A stretch of 12,865 nt of DNA, from NCBI GenBank assembly GCA_003488325.1, contig DNLZ01000507.1, forward strand, positions 8,374 to 21,238, written 5' to 3'. Origin of the DNA: Planctomycetaceae bacterium. GTDB lineage: Bacteria; Planctomycetota; Planctomycetia; Pirellulales; UBA1268. The notes beneath the pieces were generated by a model. That model made no database searches. It was not told where the DNA came from and saw only the letters and a list, made by a program, of their open reading frames with translations. A program made the translations under genes and the position numbers. Of this stretch, positions 12,173 to 12,865 are shown piece by piece (within the stretch, counting starts at the first letter, position 1; each line of letters opens with the position of its first letter).

Positions 12173-12865
12173 TCAGCCTACGGTGCGTCGGAACTGTTTG
12201 TGATATCGCGCCGGGGTCATGCCCGTGGCATCGCCGAAGAGCCGCGTCAGGTGGCTCTGCGATGAGAAGCCGAGGTCGAGGGCGAGTGCGGCGAGGTCGC
12301 AGGACTGGCTCCTGAGTGCCCGCAGCGCCATGTCGATGCGCCGCCGATTGATGAAGCGCTGCAGGCTCAGGCCCGTCGACGACCGAAACTTTCGCGCAAA
12401 GTGGCTCGGGGACAGCCCGACGAGCCGCCCCATCTCGCCGAGTGACGGCGGGACGCGGAGATGCGCGTCGACGTGTTCGCAAAGGTAGGTGAGCGTGCCC
12501 GCCGTGAACACCCCCTGATCATCGTGCCAGTCTGGCTTCTCTCCGGTGGTGAGCTCGAGAAGCCTGAGGATCAGCCCCCTCGAAGCCTCCTCGACGCTCA
12601 CCGAGGCGAGTGAACCGCCAGATCCGCGGCCGGCAAGAACGCGGGTCATGCAACGATGAAGCACCGCGTCATCCGGTGCCAGCAGCCGTTCGATCGAGCG
12701 CCGCGGCTCGACCTCGTCTGCCACGAGGCACGCGTCGAGATGCCCCTTGGGAATGAGCAGCACGCCTGCCGCGAAGTCGGCCGACATGCGGGTGAGGAAC
12801 GTGTGCGTTTCGTCATCCGCGGGGACGAAATGCACCGCGCCGACGCGCTCCGTCCAGCGGGCCTC
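12173..12865 (-). CDS. AraC-family transcriptional regulator, N-terminus beyond the window
   Basis: The frame is open to the right edge, giving 230 visible residues. The C-terminal 110 or so form the AraC/XylS DNA-binding domain with two helix-turn-helix units: SLGEMGRLVGLSPSHFARKF (visible residues 141-160) and DLAALALDLGFSSQSHLTRLF (about 190-210), ending in the family signature GMTPARYHKQFR. The visible N-terminal part (EARWTERVGAVHFVPADDETH...) reads as a cupin-like effector domain, with its beginning missing. A GTG at 12835 could act as a start but would cut into this domain, and residues continue sensibly before it, so the gene almost certainly extends beyond the window. Regulators of this type often control sugar use; control of the downstream sulfatase, FGE-like and esterase genes is plausible from position but not shown. 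Confidence 0.95.
   Translation of the reverse strand, partial: EARWTERVGAVHFVPADDETHTFLTRMSADFAAGVLLIPKGHLDACLVADEVEPRRSIERLLAPDDAVLHRCMTRVLAGRGSGGSLASVSVEEASRGLILRLLELTTGEKPDWHDDQGVFTAGTLTYLCEHVDAHLRVPPSLGEMGRLVGLSPSHFARKFRSSTGLSLQRFINRRRIDMALRALRSQSCDLAALALDLGFSSQSHLTRLFGDATGMTPARYHKQFRRTVG

Noticed and set aside
9833..12265. An 810-codon open frame on the + strand
   Set aside because: It is antisense to the N-terminal part of the FGE-like gene, the whole sulfatase and the small membrane gene. Its product is Arg/His/Gly/Pro-rich with no domain; long opposite frames are usual in very GC-rich coding DNA.
12173..12835. A complete AraC gene starting at GTG 12835
   Set aside because: The frame stays open to the edge with plausible protein sequence (EARWTERVGA) before the GTG, and the effector domain would be cut short; treated as partial.

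Overview
The window reads as chromosomal DNA of a high-GC planctomycete, probably from the Pirellulales. The sequence-level reasons are a DUF1559 'prepilin-type processing-associated' protein with an FTLVELLVVIAI leader and an H-x9-DG motif, two secreted formylglycine sulfatases, a small secreted C-x4-C protein, and an LExR-type N-terminus on a large extracellular protein. There are eleven protein genes plus one gene cut at each end. I see no rRNA, tRNA, CRISPR array, transposase or integrase, and no gene-free stretch longer than about 250 bases.

Left part (1-1820, + strand): the 3' end of a sialidase-type (BNR) glycosidase overlaps, or nearly overlaps, a type I sulfatase. This looks like a two-gene unit for secreted glycan breakdown. 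A convergent DHA1-type MFS transporter follows (1899-3164, - strand). Its short upstream region holds a TATAGT box and a perfect 7+3+7 palindrome.

Middle part (3165-7047, + strand): a small secreted Cys-rich protein, a 207-247 base spacer on each side of it, then the DUF1559 protein overlapping a small lipoprotein by ATGA. Next, after 64 bases, comes a lipoprotein of the AhpD/carboxymuconolactone decarboxylase type. Its first domain keeps the CxxC-x2-H centre and its second copy has lost it.

Right part (7095-12865, - strand): five genes all read leftwards. In transcription order they are an AraC regulator (cut by the right edge), a four-helix small membrane protein, a second sulfatase, a protein made of two tandem SUMF1/FGE-fold domains with no cysteines in either domain, and a secreted esterase of the antigen-85/esterase-D type. 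The spacings are 43, 176, 109 and 34 bases. The natural reading is a regulated set for removing sulfate and acyl groups from an external polysaccharide, with the FGE-like protein as a surface binding protein rather than a sulfatase maturase. That reading is inference. The most unusual items are the cysteine-free tandem FGE-fold protein next to a Cys-type sulfatase, and the AhpD-like lipoprotein with one live and one dead domain. I did not find a convincing wholly new defence or mobile system here.
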